Of a stretch of DNA of 64,000 bases, positions 25,801 through 40,100 are shown piece after piece. The position numbers were made by a program, and so were the translations under genes. Position 1 is the stretch's first letter; the number at the start of each line of letters is the position of its first letter. The notes below the pieces were generated by a model. The model did not search any database. It was not told where the DNA came from and worked only from the letters and a program-made list of their open reading frames with translations. Origin of the DNA: Galbula dea. Taxonomy: Eukaryota > Chordata > Aves > Piciformes > Galbulidae. The stretch spans positions 921,926 through 985,925 of the forward strand of contig VWZX01013781.1 of NCBI GenBank assembly GCA_013399015.1, written 5' to 3'.

Positions 25801-28800
25801 GTTTCATGGTCTCTGGATGTTGTGGGCTACATAAATACAAAATATCTAAATATCAGTTTATTTGTTTGCTGATGCCCAGCAGTTTCATAGCACTGTTCCC
25901 TAGGCACTCCTTGTAACTAGGCATAAATATGTTGTACCAGAAATATTTCAAAATGGAAAATTTTATCAAGATCAGAGTTCTTGCAGCTTTCTGATTTTCA
26001 TTAACAAGCCAGTTTTATTTTAATTTTGCTAAACTTTCAAATAGTCATTTAAAAAATATGGGTATTTACATGGCAGAGCACACTAAGAACAGGCTTACCA
26101 CATCTCAACCAGGAGCATCCTTCAGGGCTCTATGTGTTCAGAAACTGTTTCTTCTGCCCCTACAAAGCAGCCACCACAGCAGGGGAAGACAAGGGACCAA
26201 GTACAGTGTAAAAGCTGCATCTGGAGCATTTAAATGGGGGGCAAAGAAAACAAATGAAGAAAAGAAAAGGAAGATTAGTGACCTCCAGCCAAAATATGAG
26301 AACTTGAGTTGGAGCATGATCAGAGAAAGAAAGTGTCATCCCACCTTGAGGAGTGCCCTGTAACGTGGCTGCAGCTGTTGTGAGCATGGATATGGGCCAT
26401 CTCCAGCAGTCAGAGCCCCACTTTTGGATAAGCTGGCACTCTGGAGCTTGGAGAGAGTTTGCATGAGGTCTTTACTTTGATGCAAAGGGAGGGTCAGTTG
26501 TCTTTGAGATGTGCCCAGAGAGCAGCCACAGCTGTCACTGTCTGAGTACAGCACTGGGTTCAATATTGTTCACTCCCAGCCCATCTCTGTGAAGTCTTGT
26601 TTTGGGAGCTGGAGGAGAAGACCAGGCTGTGTTCATGTTGCTTCTTCTGTCAGGAAACTCCTTGCTACACATTTGGGACTCTCTGTGCTAAAAACCCCAA
26701 AACAACACAAAAAAAAACCCACCAAAAAAAAAGATAACTCAGCACAAGCTTTTATTGCCTTTCAGCAGTGATTAACAACCTGCAAGCCATGACATTAAAA
26801 TAACCTCCTATCAGCTTTCACCTGCTTTTTGCAGGGGGAGGCCTCTTGTCACGCTACAGATCTGTATCTGCCCCATCCCTGTCCTTGAATACAGAATGGT
26901 AGAAATCTTGCCTAAACCACAGGCAGGAAAGACTATTTTAATCTGCTGCCTATATCAACTGATTTCAATCTGCTTTGGTGTGTAATATAATATTGTTAAT
27001 TTCTGTTAAAGCAACTCTGTTGTGGCCAAATGTCCCACAGCAAAAATAAAATAGACATCAACAGGGAACCTGGCATCTTACCACCAAGAAAAGCTGAGGA
27101 TAATCTGTGTGTGTGTGCTCTTGCTTCACTTAACAAAGGCCTTCAAGAGAAGAAGTGAAAGCCAATGCAGCAGGCTGGTATTAACCAGCCTCAGCCATTG
27201 AGATACTTAGCTGAATTATCAACTTAGTCTGAAAAAGAAAAGAATTCCAAACCAGACCATTGACGGTAATTAACAACTGCAATTTGTGGGCTTTCAGTCT
27301 AATGAATACACGAATGAAAAATCAATGGAGGAGGCTTCCAAAAATGAACATGGCAACAATCTTGATCTTAAGAGTTGGCTCAAAGACAGCTCCTCCTAAA
27401 CCAGTTCTAAGGCTATGTTCTTACTATATATTTCTGCTATTTAATTTCAGAGTTTTCCTTCTGAGGAACTCAGTCCTTTTATTGATAAAATAAATATGAT
27501 TTTAATTTTCAAATTAATAAAGCATTAAAATTATTATGTCTCTAAATCCCTAGTTCAAAAATGATAAGAGATCAAATCTATCAAAGGCTGAAAATTATTT
27601 CCTATCATCTGAGGGTCATTTGACAAAATTTGCTCAGAATGAAGCAGCTACACTGAATAAAACTTTAAATAAAGAGGATTAAGCTTTGCAAACCACCAAA
27701 TTCAGCTGAAGCTGCTATTCAACACTATAAATCGCCAACTTCATCTCTTTTTAGTTGGAGAACTACAATAAACATTTGTCTTTGTTACAAAGAGCTTCTG
27801 CAGTTCTGAGATGAATACACTATAGGGCTGACAATGGCCAATCACATCCAAAGTCTGAGGGAAGGCACAAATTGCATTCCCCTGGGGTCATTTTACAGGC
27901 TCTATTGCCTCTGTATGGCAGAGCCAGGCAGACTTTTCCTTCATTCCTGGTATTGCTTCTGAATAATGTCTTTGCCTGGAACAAGATTTTGCCAACGAAA
28001 AATTCTGTTTTCAGCCAGACTGAATTATCTGTGGATTCTGGGAAATACTCACTGCTTGAGAGAAAACTCGAGAAAATTTGTTTAACTGCCAGTCAGAAAT
28101 CCACACAGGTTGGGAATGCATTCCCAGTGGTTATGACATGCTTCTGAGGTATGATGTGACTTAAATTTTCTTCTTTTGTTTATATTTTATACCAGGTAAG
28201 AACCTCAGTCTGTCTGCATCCTCCTACCATTTCCACCACACTGCTGAATACAACACTCCATCAACCCATCCTACTATTGCAAGCCCAACCCATTGCTCTA
28301 CTGAAAAAAACACATTTAAAAAACCCCACATTTGTGGGTTGAATAAAACATTTAATTTGATTCAAGGAGTCCTTTATATTTGCTCAGAATTCAGAAATAT
28401 TTGATTTGAGGTGGATCCAAAATGAAACTTTGCATTAGGGGTAGCCAAAATATTGTAAAAAAAGTTATTCCCCCAGCCTCTCCCTTCCTGACAGCAATAG
28501 AATCTGATCTCACATGGTAGGTTTTGTACTGCTACTGCCTTAATTGATTAAATTTTTCTGCAACCAAGTATTTGCATCCATATGCAAGTAAGGAGAAAAC
28601 TTGGCATGATCTTTTCAGGTACTTTGGGTCAAGTGATAATTTGGCTGCCAATAGCTCAGAGGCAAATACATCTGCCATTATCCACTCAGCAGCAGTTCAT
28701 CTATATCAGCTTTCCAGCCACAGAGAAAATTTGGTAATTAGAAGGCCTTGCAACAGAGATAAGTGGCTGGATGCAGACTCAGACAGGCATTTTTAAAAAT

Positions 28801-31800
28801 ATTTGCTGTTAATACCCAGTATGTGGTTCCTGCTTTCATCACACTCAAAAGTTATTGAAGAGCAGAAGCAGCAAAGTTACCTCACCTCCTGCACTGGATC
28901 AGAACAGCTCTGTTTGGACAATTAGTTTTCTCCTCATCATTTTAAACCTCTCTCAGGTTTAAACCTGGCTCCTAGTTTTGTGTTGTGTTATGTTATCACC
29001 ATAGAAACATCCTTTATGGTTGATTAACCTCTGTGACAAGTGAAGGACTTTTTATGCTTGAGTTCAGTTTCTTCTGGTGGTCACTCAGTTTCTCAAACTG
29101 GTTTGAACAGGATCAAGACGAGTTCAGGAAGCTGAGCTCACCACCTGCCCAGCTGATGGCCACAAGAGCCTGGGACACTTCACCCAAATAGGATGTGATG
29201 TCCAGATGACTGTGGTAAGATGATAGGGAGAGGTTTGCTGCTGCTCTGCCTGTCAGGAGAGCTAGTCAGTGCTGCTGACTTTCATCTTTGACAGCTGGAC
29301 CACTTTTTCAAGAGGTTGTTCAAAACTGGAAAATCTAGGCATGTTGGAAAGCAAAGACGAAGGAAAGCAAAGTTTCAAAGGTGCCTATTTCACTTCAGCT
29401 TTCCTGCTCTGAGTTCTTTGTACCTTTGAAGAGCCTGCAGAAAGAGATGTAGCCTTACTATGTGGGAACCAGATTGTCAGATGATTGCATTACTCTTGGG
29501 CCTCACCTGGAGCAGGTAGCTTAGACCAGCCAGTGGGAATAGTCGAAAGATGACCTGAAGAACACAAAAGCTGGTGAGCCTACATCAGTTCCTTCGCAGT
29601 GGAGAGAGCTTCTTGACTCCCAGATCTATAAAGTGGAGCAGTTAAGTATAGCTTATTCAGATAAAAGGACTTTCCTTTGAGAATGTGAATTAACAAGCAA
29701 GTTCTAACTGGTGCCTGATCTTAAGCCTGTGTTTCTAGCATGTGATTAGCTGGGCTTCTCCTCCTTCTAGATTTATAAAGCTATGAAACCCACCACCATG
29801 GTGAGATCCACAAACCAGTCCCAGCTGGAAAGAGTTGTGCCCACATAGCGCCCACCTGTGGCCCAACAGTCAAGCCTCTTTTCAAGCTGAATGTAGAAAT
29901 GAAACACACAGAAATGTAACCTTCTTCTGTGGGAAAGATGGGTGGAGTTATTACAAAAATATTCTGCATTACAATAAATCCTTGCACTTGGAGACACAAA
30001 TAAGTTTCACAGTTCCTTGCTCTAAGTACAGTTGCAGCAGTTAAGGCTTTTTAGACTCTGGAACTTTCAAAGCAGCTGAGGGGCGTGTTCATCATTCCTC
30101 AAATAGCTGTGTTTGGGCACAGTGTGGTAGTAACTTGTAGCTAGCACTAGTCTTTGCTCAGCTCCCACTGAGCCATCAGTGGTGGTACACAAGCCAGAGA
30201 CAGAGCAACCTGCCTTTTCACTATTGAAAATGCTATGTCCGGTGAAGGAAAGATGCTTTTCTCTGTAAGTGGTTCAATATAATATGTAATAGAAAGTCAT
30301 ATGGAAAGAAGCTGTAGCTAAGATAATTTCAGACCTGATTTCACCAACATTTGCGTAGCACACTTTGAAACTTAGCTTGATCCTTGGTTCTGCTACAAAG
30401 ATGCACAGAAAGGCTCAAGAGGAGCAGATCTCATGAGGTGGGTAGGTTGAGAAACATCAGGGAAAGTGAGAAGGAAATTGATCGCTCCCACAAACCGGTC
30501 TCTTCAAAAACGGAAGGGGAAGCAGCGTCTGGTGGAGCAAAGAATTCTATATCTTCTCATCCCACTCCCTCTTGTTGCCTGCAAAAGGATGACCCAAGTG
30601 AGGGGGGGGAATGGAGGCAGGTCCCTTCCCAGAGAGGTGGGAGAGGCTCCTCCCAACCTCCCCTGCCTTCTCAGTCCCGCCCTACACCATTGGAAGGGGG
30701 CCCTTGTATCAGAAGGCTGGGCAAGATATGACCAGATGGAGGGACCTCTCACAGGGACATCACAGGAGAATTTATCCTCTCACTGGTGCTGTAGCTGCCT
30801 GTTCAAGTACTCCATTTTGTAGGAATTAGAAGTTGGCTTTGGAATTTTTGTCTCTGGCACAACTTGTCCAATTTGACAAGGGTATCTGGGTAAAAAGAAT
30901 AAGTGTCTTTATCACTGATCAGCTGTTAAAGTGATGGTGATACTAAGGAGGTATGAGACAGGAAATAGGACACCACTCACTCTTCTTGGGACACTCTGTG
31001 ATTACTGATGCTACGCTCCCAAAAACAGCCAAGTGAATTTCTGTGTGAATAGATATTACAGAATGGTGACAGAGACTGATGTTGTTCTGCAGATTTGGCT
31101 GCGCCATCTGTGGTTACCTCTTTTGTGCATGCTCCCTCCTCTGTCTCGGCTTAGGCAAGCTGGGTTGGTGCAACCAGCTGGGACCAGTCAACTGCAGAGC
31201 TCTTCTGAAGTCCCTGAAGATGTGTTTTTGCCACCCCTTTTGCTGGCAGAAGCATGATGAGGAGGTGATAACATCCCTTGGAGAAGTCATGGCATTCAGC
31301 TGGAGGCAGTGCAGTTTTCCGTCAGCTCATCTGTTTACGAAACTAATGCTTGGCTGGGAGCTAGATACCGAGAGCGGCCAAAATGAGACTGGGAAACAAG
31401 AAGCAGAGCCGGATGGGGCAAATCTTGCCCTCCTGGTGCCTTCTTCCTTGCAGCCATTCTTTCACCACAGCCTCCTCCTGTTCCCTGGCTCCAGAAGACT
31501 GCAGAAGTCCAGCCTATATCTGCCACATGCCGTGCAAAAATGAGTCAGTCATTAAGGCTTTTAGCAATGCTGCAAGCACAACTGACACACATATATCTAG
31601 TGCATGGGATAGGCGTGCAGCCAAAAAAAGCTGTACAAGTGAGTGATGTACCAAATTTGGGTTTGCTTGCTGCAAAGAGCAATTTTGTCTTACAGGTGAG
31701 CAAGAGACAATTTTAAGTATTTTCTAGTAGCTGCAATTGCATTGTCATCCATTCCACAAATGAATCAGTCTGTGTTCTTACAGGAAAGAGCATGGATATT

Positions 31801-33499
31801 TTGGAGTTTTTTAGAAAGACCAAGAAAGATCAGGCATAGTCAGCTACTCTATTTCATGTATTTGATTTTGTTGTCTTTCCTGAAAAATGGACATTGGATA
31901 GGAAAATTCCTTCATTGCATCCCCCAGATTTAGTGGGGATTAGTTTTCCTCTTATGTATTTATTCCCATGTGTCAAGGTCAGTAGCTGTCAGTCTTATAT
32001 TTATAAAATTAAGATGGATGATCTCAAGTAGTGACTTAAGTGAGGAAGTAAAGGTCTGCTCATCTTTCACCTATCTAGGTTTAGATACTGAATTTTGTAC
32101 ACCCTGTGGTTTGCCTGCATTTTGTTGACTTATTTTCAAGAAGTTTACAGTGCCTCTGTACCCTTCATTCTCAGGGAAAATCTGGGGGGTTTCTGTATAT
32201 AAATGATTCATTATTATTATGCTTCAAGGTAGGAATAATTCTCATAAATGACAGCTAGACTATCCCAGCCCAAGGGAGACATCTTCTTCCCCTCAGTTTC
32301 GAGTGTCTCAGTTAAGTGCAGGACCCTCAGGCTGAGTTTGCAAACCTACCGGCTTCTTCCATCTATTAGTGTTATCTTCCGCCAAAAAAAAAAATTCCTA
32401 ATGTTAGTAGATACAGCCTCAGCTACAATATTTACAGGCTGAAAAACATAAGCATCAGGGTTTGGGGTTTTTTCATGCCAAGCATCTTTCCCCTCATTCC
32501 TCACTGTGGTTGTGGCTAACCCAGTGATGCTTTGCAGGATGTCATCTGACTACCCTAAAAAAGCACCCCATCACATTAGCTGTTTTCTCCCACTGCTGAG
32601 AAACGACCTGCACTGGAAGAGCTGGACGGTACTCAGGGCATCCACCTTTGTGCCAGCCAGAGCCCTGCCTAGAAGCTTCTCCCCTTGCCCCTCTGCCTGT
32701 CCTTCTCCAGCTGCTTGTTTTCATAGAGGGAGGTGGCACTCTGAGCTGTTCATGCATTCCTTCAAACCCAAGGGAGGCTTTGGGAAGTACACAGCATATA
32801 CTTCCCTCTGTACAGTTCTCTGCCACCCAGGAAAGTATGGTTTCTGGAGTTCATTGATTTCAGAGAGTGGAAAGTTTGATGCTGGAATGGCTCAAGATAT
32901 ACAAAGGGTCTGCAGACTGAAAGCAAAACCTCTCTGCAGAAAACATTTGGCAGCTCTTCTACCCAAAACCCCATCTACCAGAGCATAAATTGGCCTCTGC
33001 AAATATCCTCAGTGGATGTAGCAGGAGCAGACTATAGCTATTTGCATTGTATCTTAGACAGACTTTTTTCCATGCTATCCTTGTCTTGTATTATAAGAAA
33101 GCATCTAAAGAGTTAAAGTATTTTAAAAGATTCCACAGCCCTTTTTCTTTTTTTCTTTTTCTTTTTTTTTTTTTTTCCTAAAGGCTAATTTAGGTTTATC
33201 ACACTAAGCTAGCAACATTTTATGGAGTTCTCTGACTTAAAACAGTGGCAACACATCACCACAGAGGTCTGCCTTTCATTTTCAAAAAGACATGGAAATA
33301 CTAAGCTGGAACAGGCTGAGATGGCCAGGCAGCTGTCTGCTGTTTGAATCCTATGAAAACTTAAATACAGCTTTCTTCTGGTCAAACACAGAAGTCCTGG
33401 AATCTGCTCCTTTGCACTTGGCATAAATAGTGTCAAAAGTAATGCTATTCTCTTAGTAGTATGGATTAAAAGCTGTTTGACTGTTCCCTAAAGGCATGT
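22888..33499. other. Non-coding, long repeat-poor stretch
   Basis: About 10.6 kb without a recognisable gene or transposon. Small features include A/C-rich tracts at about 26693-26743 and 28304-28327, a (GT)n run near 27105-27116 and a long pyrimidine tract at about 33140-33179. AT-rich blocks at 24420-24680 and 27460-27780 have the even, TAAT-rich texture of conserved non-coding DNA. The open frames of 149, 118, 154 and 160 codons (23168-23617 minus; 30466-30822, 31079-31543 and 32506-32988 plus) show no motif and overlap other frames, so I treat them as chance. Confidence 0.5.
33140..33179 (+). repeat. Pyrimidine (T-rich, C-interrupted) tract
   Basis: Runs of T broken by single C residues over about 40 nt, ending in a long T run. 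Low-complexity sequence only. Confidence 0.9.
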
Positions 33500-33830
33500 G
33501 CAAATGGGGAATTGTTCAGGAGAGGGTTGGAGTCTAAGGAAATCCCACAAAGATCAATTCCTGACTTTCTTCACTAAACATTTTAATCAGTGATTTGAGA
33601 AGAAGAAAAAAAAAGGATAAATCATGACTGAAAAACTTCAAGGTGGCAAAAAAAATTGTGTAGTAGCACGGACACAAGAAACCCATGGGCATCTTAACAC
33701 ATCAGACTATGAAATTGATAATATGTTGTTGCAACATAAGTTGCTTTTACAGAACTCAATCTTGCAGGTATGCCAAGACCCTGAAAAAGACCTGAGCATC
33801 ATAAAATATGCCTGCTGCCGTTTAATAGCT
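33500..33830 (+). mobile_element. Very decayed CR1 RT remnant (tentative)
   Basis: The segment near 33548-33600 parallels the CR1 RT stretch encoding GSVLGP-LLFN-FI-DL, with several indels. The later AAGACCCTGAAAAAGACCTG near 33776 parallels the codons for PAEKDLG in CR1. The order and plus orientation agree, but identity is low and the middle is not alignable by eye. This may be an old CR1 or L3-like LINE copy. Confidence 0.4.
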
Positions 33831-34149
33831 TGCGCTGCATCCATAGGCCCAAACAAGCTGTGACCAGAGGCTGCAGAACCAGGAGAGGCTTCTGGAGGAG
33901 AAGCAGGAAAAGGAGGAGCAGGATGCATTCATCACCCCTGCATCACACATGACCATTGCCAAGTGAACTATCCATTACCTGCACCCTGGTTAGGGCCGAC
34001 ATTGAGAACATGACGAGTGTTCAGAAAAAGAAGCCAAAACCCCCAAGGAATGGGATAAGAAAAACATGCTAAATAATGAAATGATCCAGGGGCTCCATCA
34101 GTTTTACTTAAGCAAAAGGAAGAAATATGACCATAGTCTATAACTACTG
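33831..34149 (+). other. Unrecognised segment with two short charged frames
   Basis: From 33859 a frame reads a Glu/Lys/Gln-rich stretch (RLLEEKQEKEEQDAFITP) up to a stop at 33964. A second frame at 34030-34143 encodes TPKEWDKKNMLNNEMIQG and more, also ending at a stop. The composition is more protein-like than the surroundings and suggests a broken processed copy of a coiled-coil protein gene, but I could not name a parent. It could also be chance or the end of the adjacent decayed LINE. Confidence 0.2.
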
Positions 34150-37100
34150 ACTTAAAGACCAGGAATTTGAAGGCTTTTTATTCTGCAGTTAAAATATAGC
34201 AGCAGGCAGTGGCCTTGTCTTGAAAATAGAAAACTTCAGAGGAGAAAGAGGGCACAAATCATTAAGTATGTGGGTTCTCCAAATCTGCTTAGCTAGATGG
34301 TTTCTACAGTACTGGAAATTCTAATTTATTTTTTTCCAGAACAGATGCTCTTGCTCCAATTAATTGGAAGAAAACTTACTGTTTGTCATATGCAGATAGT
34401 CAGAGAGGTGGTCACTAGCAGTTCTCCCTGGACTAATTTATAAGAATAAAACCCAAATTATTACACATGCTTGATACGTATTTGATGCAATATAGAACCG
34501 TCACCTATATGTGAGTGCGATATAATCATGCCTTGGATGCAGCAAAGTCTGTCTTGATGTTTACTTAAACTGAGACACCTAAATTCTCCTTGCAGCCTAT
34601 TTTAGGTACAAGTGATGTGGTGGCAGCACCCTTTGCAAGGAGTCTCGGTCCTTTTGTCCTCCTATTCCAGCTGTTTGGGAGCTAAAGCAGGGCAGGGCGG
34701 CTGCAGCTGCTTGTGCCTGCTTGCCAGAGACCAGGGAAACACCTCACACTTCATGGGATCCCACCAGGATTTGCAGATAATAAAGGTTTGCTTTTCAGTG
34801 AACAGCCTTGATGCTTTCCTAAATGTGAGAATTAATTCTAGCAGTGTGCACATGGCTTTTAGCAAAGAAAACAAAAGGTCCAGGGAAAGATCCTGAGCTA
34901 GTTCAGTGCAAAGAACAACATGTAAAGATACAGGAAAGGATGAGAAAAGAAGATTTTTGTGGCTAAATTGGTTGGTAATGCTGACATCTAGAAGCATGGT
35001 GTTGGGGTATTTTTGTGTGCTCTGTTTTGCTTCCTTTCTTTTTTTAAGAGTCCTGTGTCCTTGGTCAGAAGAAGATACCACCCCAAGGCGAGAGTATGGG
35101 AAACATACAATGTGCTTTATTCACACCAAGAATCCCAAACCACTCCAATGCTAACAAATAGGAAAAAAAATATGAAATGAGGAAGCTGGTAGGTGTGTAA
35201 GCTACATTGTAAATGACACACTGCTAATAAAACTAATTCCCTCTCTGAACAAGGGCAGATCTCATAAAAGCCTCTCTCCTTTGAATAGACGAGCCTGAAT
35301 GAATTAAAGAATTGTGCCTCTCATATAACCTTTTTTGTGTAAACGAATCATAGTTCTGGTGAAGAAAGTTTAAAAAAAAGGGGTTTTAAAATAATTTACA
35401 GCAGGATAACTATAAAAATTCTGTGTAAATCATACAATGATTTTTTTATTAATCTTTATCTTGCTAATCAGCCTGTATTATTCCTTCCTGGTTTAATCTC
35501 ATTTTATTTCCTGTGTGAAGCCAAAGAGCTGCAATTGGACGACTGCTTTAATGTATGCCCTGAGTGTGATGATTTTTGCATAGCAGTAGCTTTCAGGGAG
35601 GCTCTTGTTTTCCACAAACTGCACTGCTTGTTTACATTGTAAATCTTAACTGAACTTATGGGCCATTAAAATTCTGTTCATTAGGCATCTGAAGATACCC
35701 CAGCAAATCTTCAGTTTCATTAACAGCCCTGTTCAAGGAAATAACAAGCGAAGGGTATGTAGTTAGGTGTAAGCACACACAGAACCAGGCTTTAGGGCGT
35801 GATTGTCCCTTCAAAGCTGCAAAAGACTGTGGATGGAGGATGGAAAGAGGGGGATGTCCATGCCAGCTCCCTACAACAGCTCTCAACTGTCACTCTAGTC
35901 CCTGTTTGAGAAATGTTAAGGGGAACTCAATGTAGATCATGATCTGCTTTATGATTTGATCCATCAGCATTCCAGGCCATGCAAATTTTCCAGCAATGCT
36001 CAAACTGATTTCTAATGTTATATTTGACTTGCATGGCATGGAAAACTGAGTATATTCATCATGAACAAGATAGGTTGTTCCCAAACTTTAATATTCTTCA
36101 CTAGTAACTTCTGACAGTAGATAGATAACTAATGGGCAATGATAATCTATTACTGGTGATTGATATTTAGCAATTCTTATGCATTTTGTGTTGATTATAT
36201 TATAGTACTTTCAGAAACAACTAATTTTTCTGTTATTAATATATCCAACTGAGAAAAATCACTAAATCATCATGACATTCTTATCACAGGTCCAAAAACA
36301 AGACTTCATTGAAATCTAGAGAGAAATTACTTATCTGCATAAGGGAAATTACCAATGAAGTTACAGCATGGTTCATCGCTTCTGTTAACAGAAGTTAGAG
36401 GAAGATAATTTATTTCACAGCTGATGTACTAGGATATTTATGCTAAGCCATTGCTCAATATTAGAACATTTTTGTTTCATAAGTGTCTGTAGAATAAATG
36501 TTTAGTCTCTTGAAGTTAACCACTGCAAATGAGGTACCACCTTTCTAAAACCATTTTGCATTTTGGAACTGGAAACTCATCATTTGCTGCTAACCCTCTC
36601 TCGATGCAGGAGCACCAACAGCTGCACCACAGGGTCACATTATCCTATTTTCTGTGAACAAGACAACTTGTCTTTGTCCTACCAACAGCTTGTGACAATC
36701 TTCAGCAGCTTCTCAAGTGTAGTGTGCCAAGGCCCATTTCCCTTCCCTGCACTGAAGACAGAGTGAGCTGGCCATGCTTTGTGGAAACTATAGGTGCTAA
36801 CGCTCTGGGAAGAAGGATATCCTGTCACTTCACTAGCTCTGCCTTGCCTCTCTATGACACACTGAGTATATACCATAAGCTACTTGAAATCTGCCTTCAT
36901 GGTCTTTGGCCATCTTTCCTTAATAATATTCAGTGCAATATCTTGACTCTTTTATTGTGCCCTTTCCTCATTAAGCAAACCACATATTATCATAAGAAGC
37001 AACCCTCCCAGCCATCATTATTTCAGCTATTAGTTTTTCTTCAGCCTCTTCTTTATTCAGTCACACAGACTTGCCTTATGACTACATTTATTACTCTTAT

Positions 37101-40100
37101 TTTGATACACACAGGCATGTACTATGTGATGATGACTCAGTCATTATTATCCCTAGAATCACTGTCTTTAAATATATGGAGTTTTTCAGTATCCATATAC
37201 AGTCCTCACACTGCAATGCACTTCTTTCAATAATTTTTGCATGCTTGTCTCTCCATTTCATACTTATAAATTTCTTGTATTAAATCTGAGCAAAGCTAAT
37301 AATCCTGAAAATGTTCAAAATCAAAAAGCATTGTAGTTTAAAAGCAGTAAAAATGTTAAATAACCTTATTTAAAGTGTGTCTTAATCTCCATTTGCATTG
37401 CTTCTGAACTTCAGCACTTTCCATTTTCATTAAAGTAAAATTGGCTCCTGACTGTAAAACCAACAATAAGTTGAATACATAATGTACCTGAAGGTTCCTG
37501 GCATTTAAATGAGTCGGGCCACCAGAGTTCTTTCTCACAATTTTTGTTGGTCTGCTTCTATGCCTGTGCCCATCTTGTCTTACATTACTGCAGCAACACC
37601 CAGAGGAAAGGAGGAGGTGGGGCTGAAACGAGAGTAACTGCCATGCCCCACACCCTGCACAAATGTGGAGTCCAGGGATGCCTGCCCCAGGACATATCAG
37701 GCCAAAAGGGAAGGAGCTGCAGAGCAGAGAAGCAGAGGCCCAGAGGAGCAGCAACAGCTCCTGCAACATACTGAGCAGATCAGGGGCATGGCCAGGTTTA
37801 GATGTCTGGTTCCCTGATACTCCAGTGAAACACAAACCAGGCTTTATTTTATAAAGATTCATCCCATGAGGCCTCCAGTCCAGCACACAGTGGAAACAAT
37901 AATGCCTTTGGCTTAGACTGTTGGGAGAGTCTTGTCATTCTTGCTCTTCTTTTAAAAGTCAGCCTTTCCCCTTGACTTTCTCCTTGCTCATTGCTTGCTG
38001 TTCACTTCTTTCCCTCTCCTTTAACAATACAAGAACAAATGACGAGAAGCCATTTTTATTTAAATTGCAAGGAGACTGCCTAAGCAGATTTTTGTACAAA
38101 AAGGTCAGTTCATGTTTTCATCTCCCTGTGAATCGCTTCACGTTTCTGGACACCTGATGGTGGTGTTTTTTCATGTGAGTCCTTGACATCCCTCAGGAGA
38201 CAATGTGCTGCTGGTCTGACCACATCTCTGAGCTGAGCATGCCCTTGTGACCATGAGCTTCTCCTAGCAGGTCTGGTGTCATCCTGCGCTTGCCTGGGAC
38301 TCAATAGTCCTTCTCATCTTTGTTTTTAACAGCTCTAACTTCAGTAAGCCACAGCTGGAAAGAGATGGTTTGGTGCCCTGGACTGGTGTAACAGCGTTTA
38401 AGCAGGTGCTTAGTAAATGTCCTATTGAGTGAGGTTACTTTCGTGTTCTGCCTCAAATGGTTTGAGAACAAAGGGTTGCTAATAGGAGCCTCTTGGTTTT
38501 TCAAAACTTTTCACTGTCCCTGTGTCTGAGCCCACCTTTCAAAGATCTGAAGCCTGCTTTTAGGAATCATGAAATTAATGTTTTATGATTCATGTTAATG
38601 ATGCCTTTTATTGTGCTTCCAATGTAAGTCTTTCATACCTTGCCTTCCTTGACTATCCTCTATACCCATTGTCACATGATGAGTGGGCTCATATAGTTGT
38701 AATTTTTAAGAACTTTTTAAGTTTGTGTTGCACTTTATCTTTGCTTTATGGCATTGCAAAGTGCCCTGGTCATGGATATTTAGGCACAAAATGGCTCGAT
38801 TTATATGAAGTTCATTACACTACCAGGCTGTCTTTGCTTCTACTAGTAATTTTAATTCAAAGTTTTTTCCAACATAGTACAGTTTACACCTTTTCCAAAA
38901 AGAAGGGTTCCACATGGTAACTGGAGCTTAAAAGAGGAAAGAGAAAAATGACAGCAAACATCATCCTTCAGACAGCTATAAAAACTGTCACAATGATTTC
39001 CTTGTGTTTGTTTCCCTGAAAAAGGTAACCTTAAACTGAAACTTAGCAGTTCGATGAGAGGAGTTAAGTATATTGACTTAAGGTGAATTCTGGAAGTGAA
39101 GAAAAGGCCTTTCACAGATATGTTCCTTAGTCCATAATCCAACAGAACAGGCCAAGATACAGGAATAAGATTTACACAGAGAAGATTGTTCCCAATTCTA
39201 CATGGATCTTTAGATATGTCCAGCAGGGGTGGTTGTGCCAGCCAGATGGCACAGGCACCTCAAATGTTGGCACCTCACAAACCACTTCTCCTAAATGAAA
39301 TGACTTTTAGGTATGTACTTCACCATCGCTACTGAAAGAAAATCTCCTTCCATGATGTATCTAAATGGGCACCCAGAGGACCATCTGTTCTACTTGATTT
39401 ATCCAACATGCCTTCTCTCTGAATATGTCTACTTAAAAGAAAATATTGGTTAAAAAAAAAGATAAAAATCCATGCTACTTCAAGAAACACACAGTCCTTA
39501 AACTTAGGTTTGCCTCAACAGGCAGCACTCAGAAACAAAACTCTCTTTCCTTCCCTCTTGTCCTTGCATGGCCTCTTCCAGCTTCTCCACTGTTTTTGGC
39601 TGGGCCCTTCCAGCAGCTTTTCTGAATCATGTGTTATTACGTTTGACATTTTGGGTCTTGTGCCGCATCACTGATCGCACAGAGAGGAATTCAACAGAGT
39701 AGATTGCAGGCTAGGTCAGTACCTGAGATAACTACTGTACACTGAATCAAGCACTTCTTCATTTTGTTCTTTTAATTTTACTTTTTTTTAGTCATGTGTT
39801 TGAGTTACGTAGTCCAGTCCAGAATAAGAATGTAGAACACATCATTTATCAACACACAATCAGCAACATGCTTTAGCCTCAGCTGAATTTGTATTTTGGC
39901 CCAGTAGTTTGCACATCAATTCTAGAGGTTTGTTTCTGGTTTGAGGAGAGTTTGAAGATTTATGGTTTCTCAGAGACATTTTCATGTATAACTATTGCTA
40001 AAAATGAGTTCCAAGTAGCTGTTGGCATTTCTACCTCAATATGAATTTGGGGTAGTTTTACTTCCATGTGGAGTGATTTGTTTCCATATCAGTTTTGAAA

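Noticed and set aside
36724..37233. 169-codon Leu/Ile-rich frame that could look like a membrane protein
   Set aside because: The hydrophobic composition follows from pyrimidine-rich DNA. No family motif, and an overlapping frame is also open.
37356..37886. 176-codon minus-strand frame
   Set aside because: No motif, and plus-strand frames overlap it. No evidence of coding.
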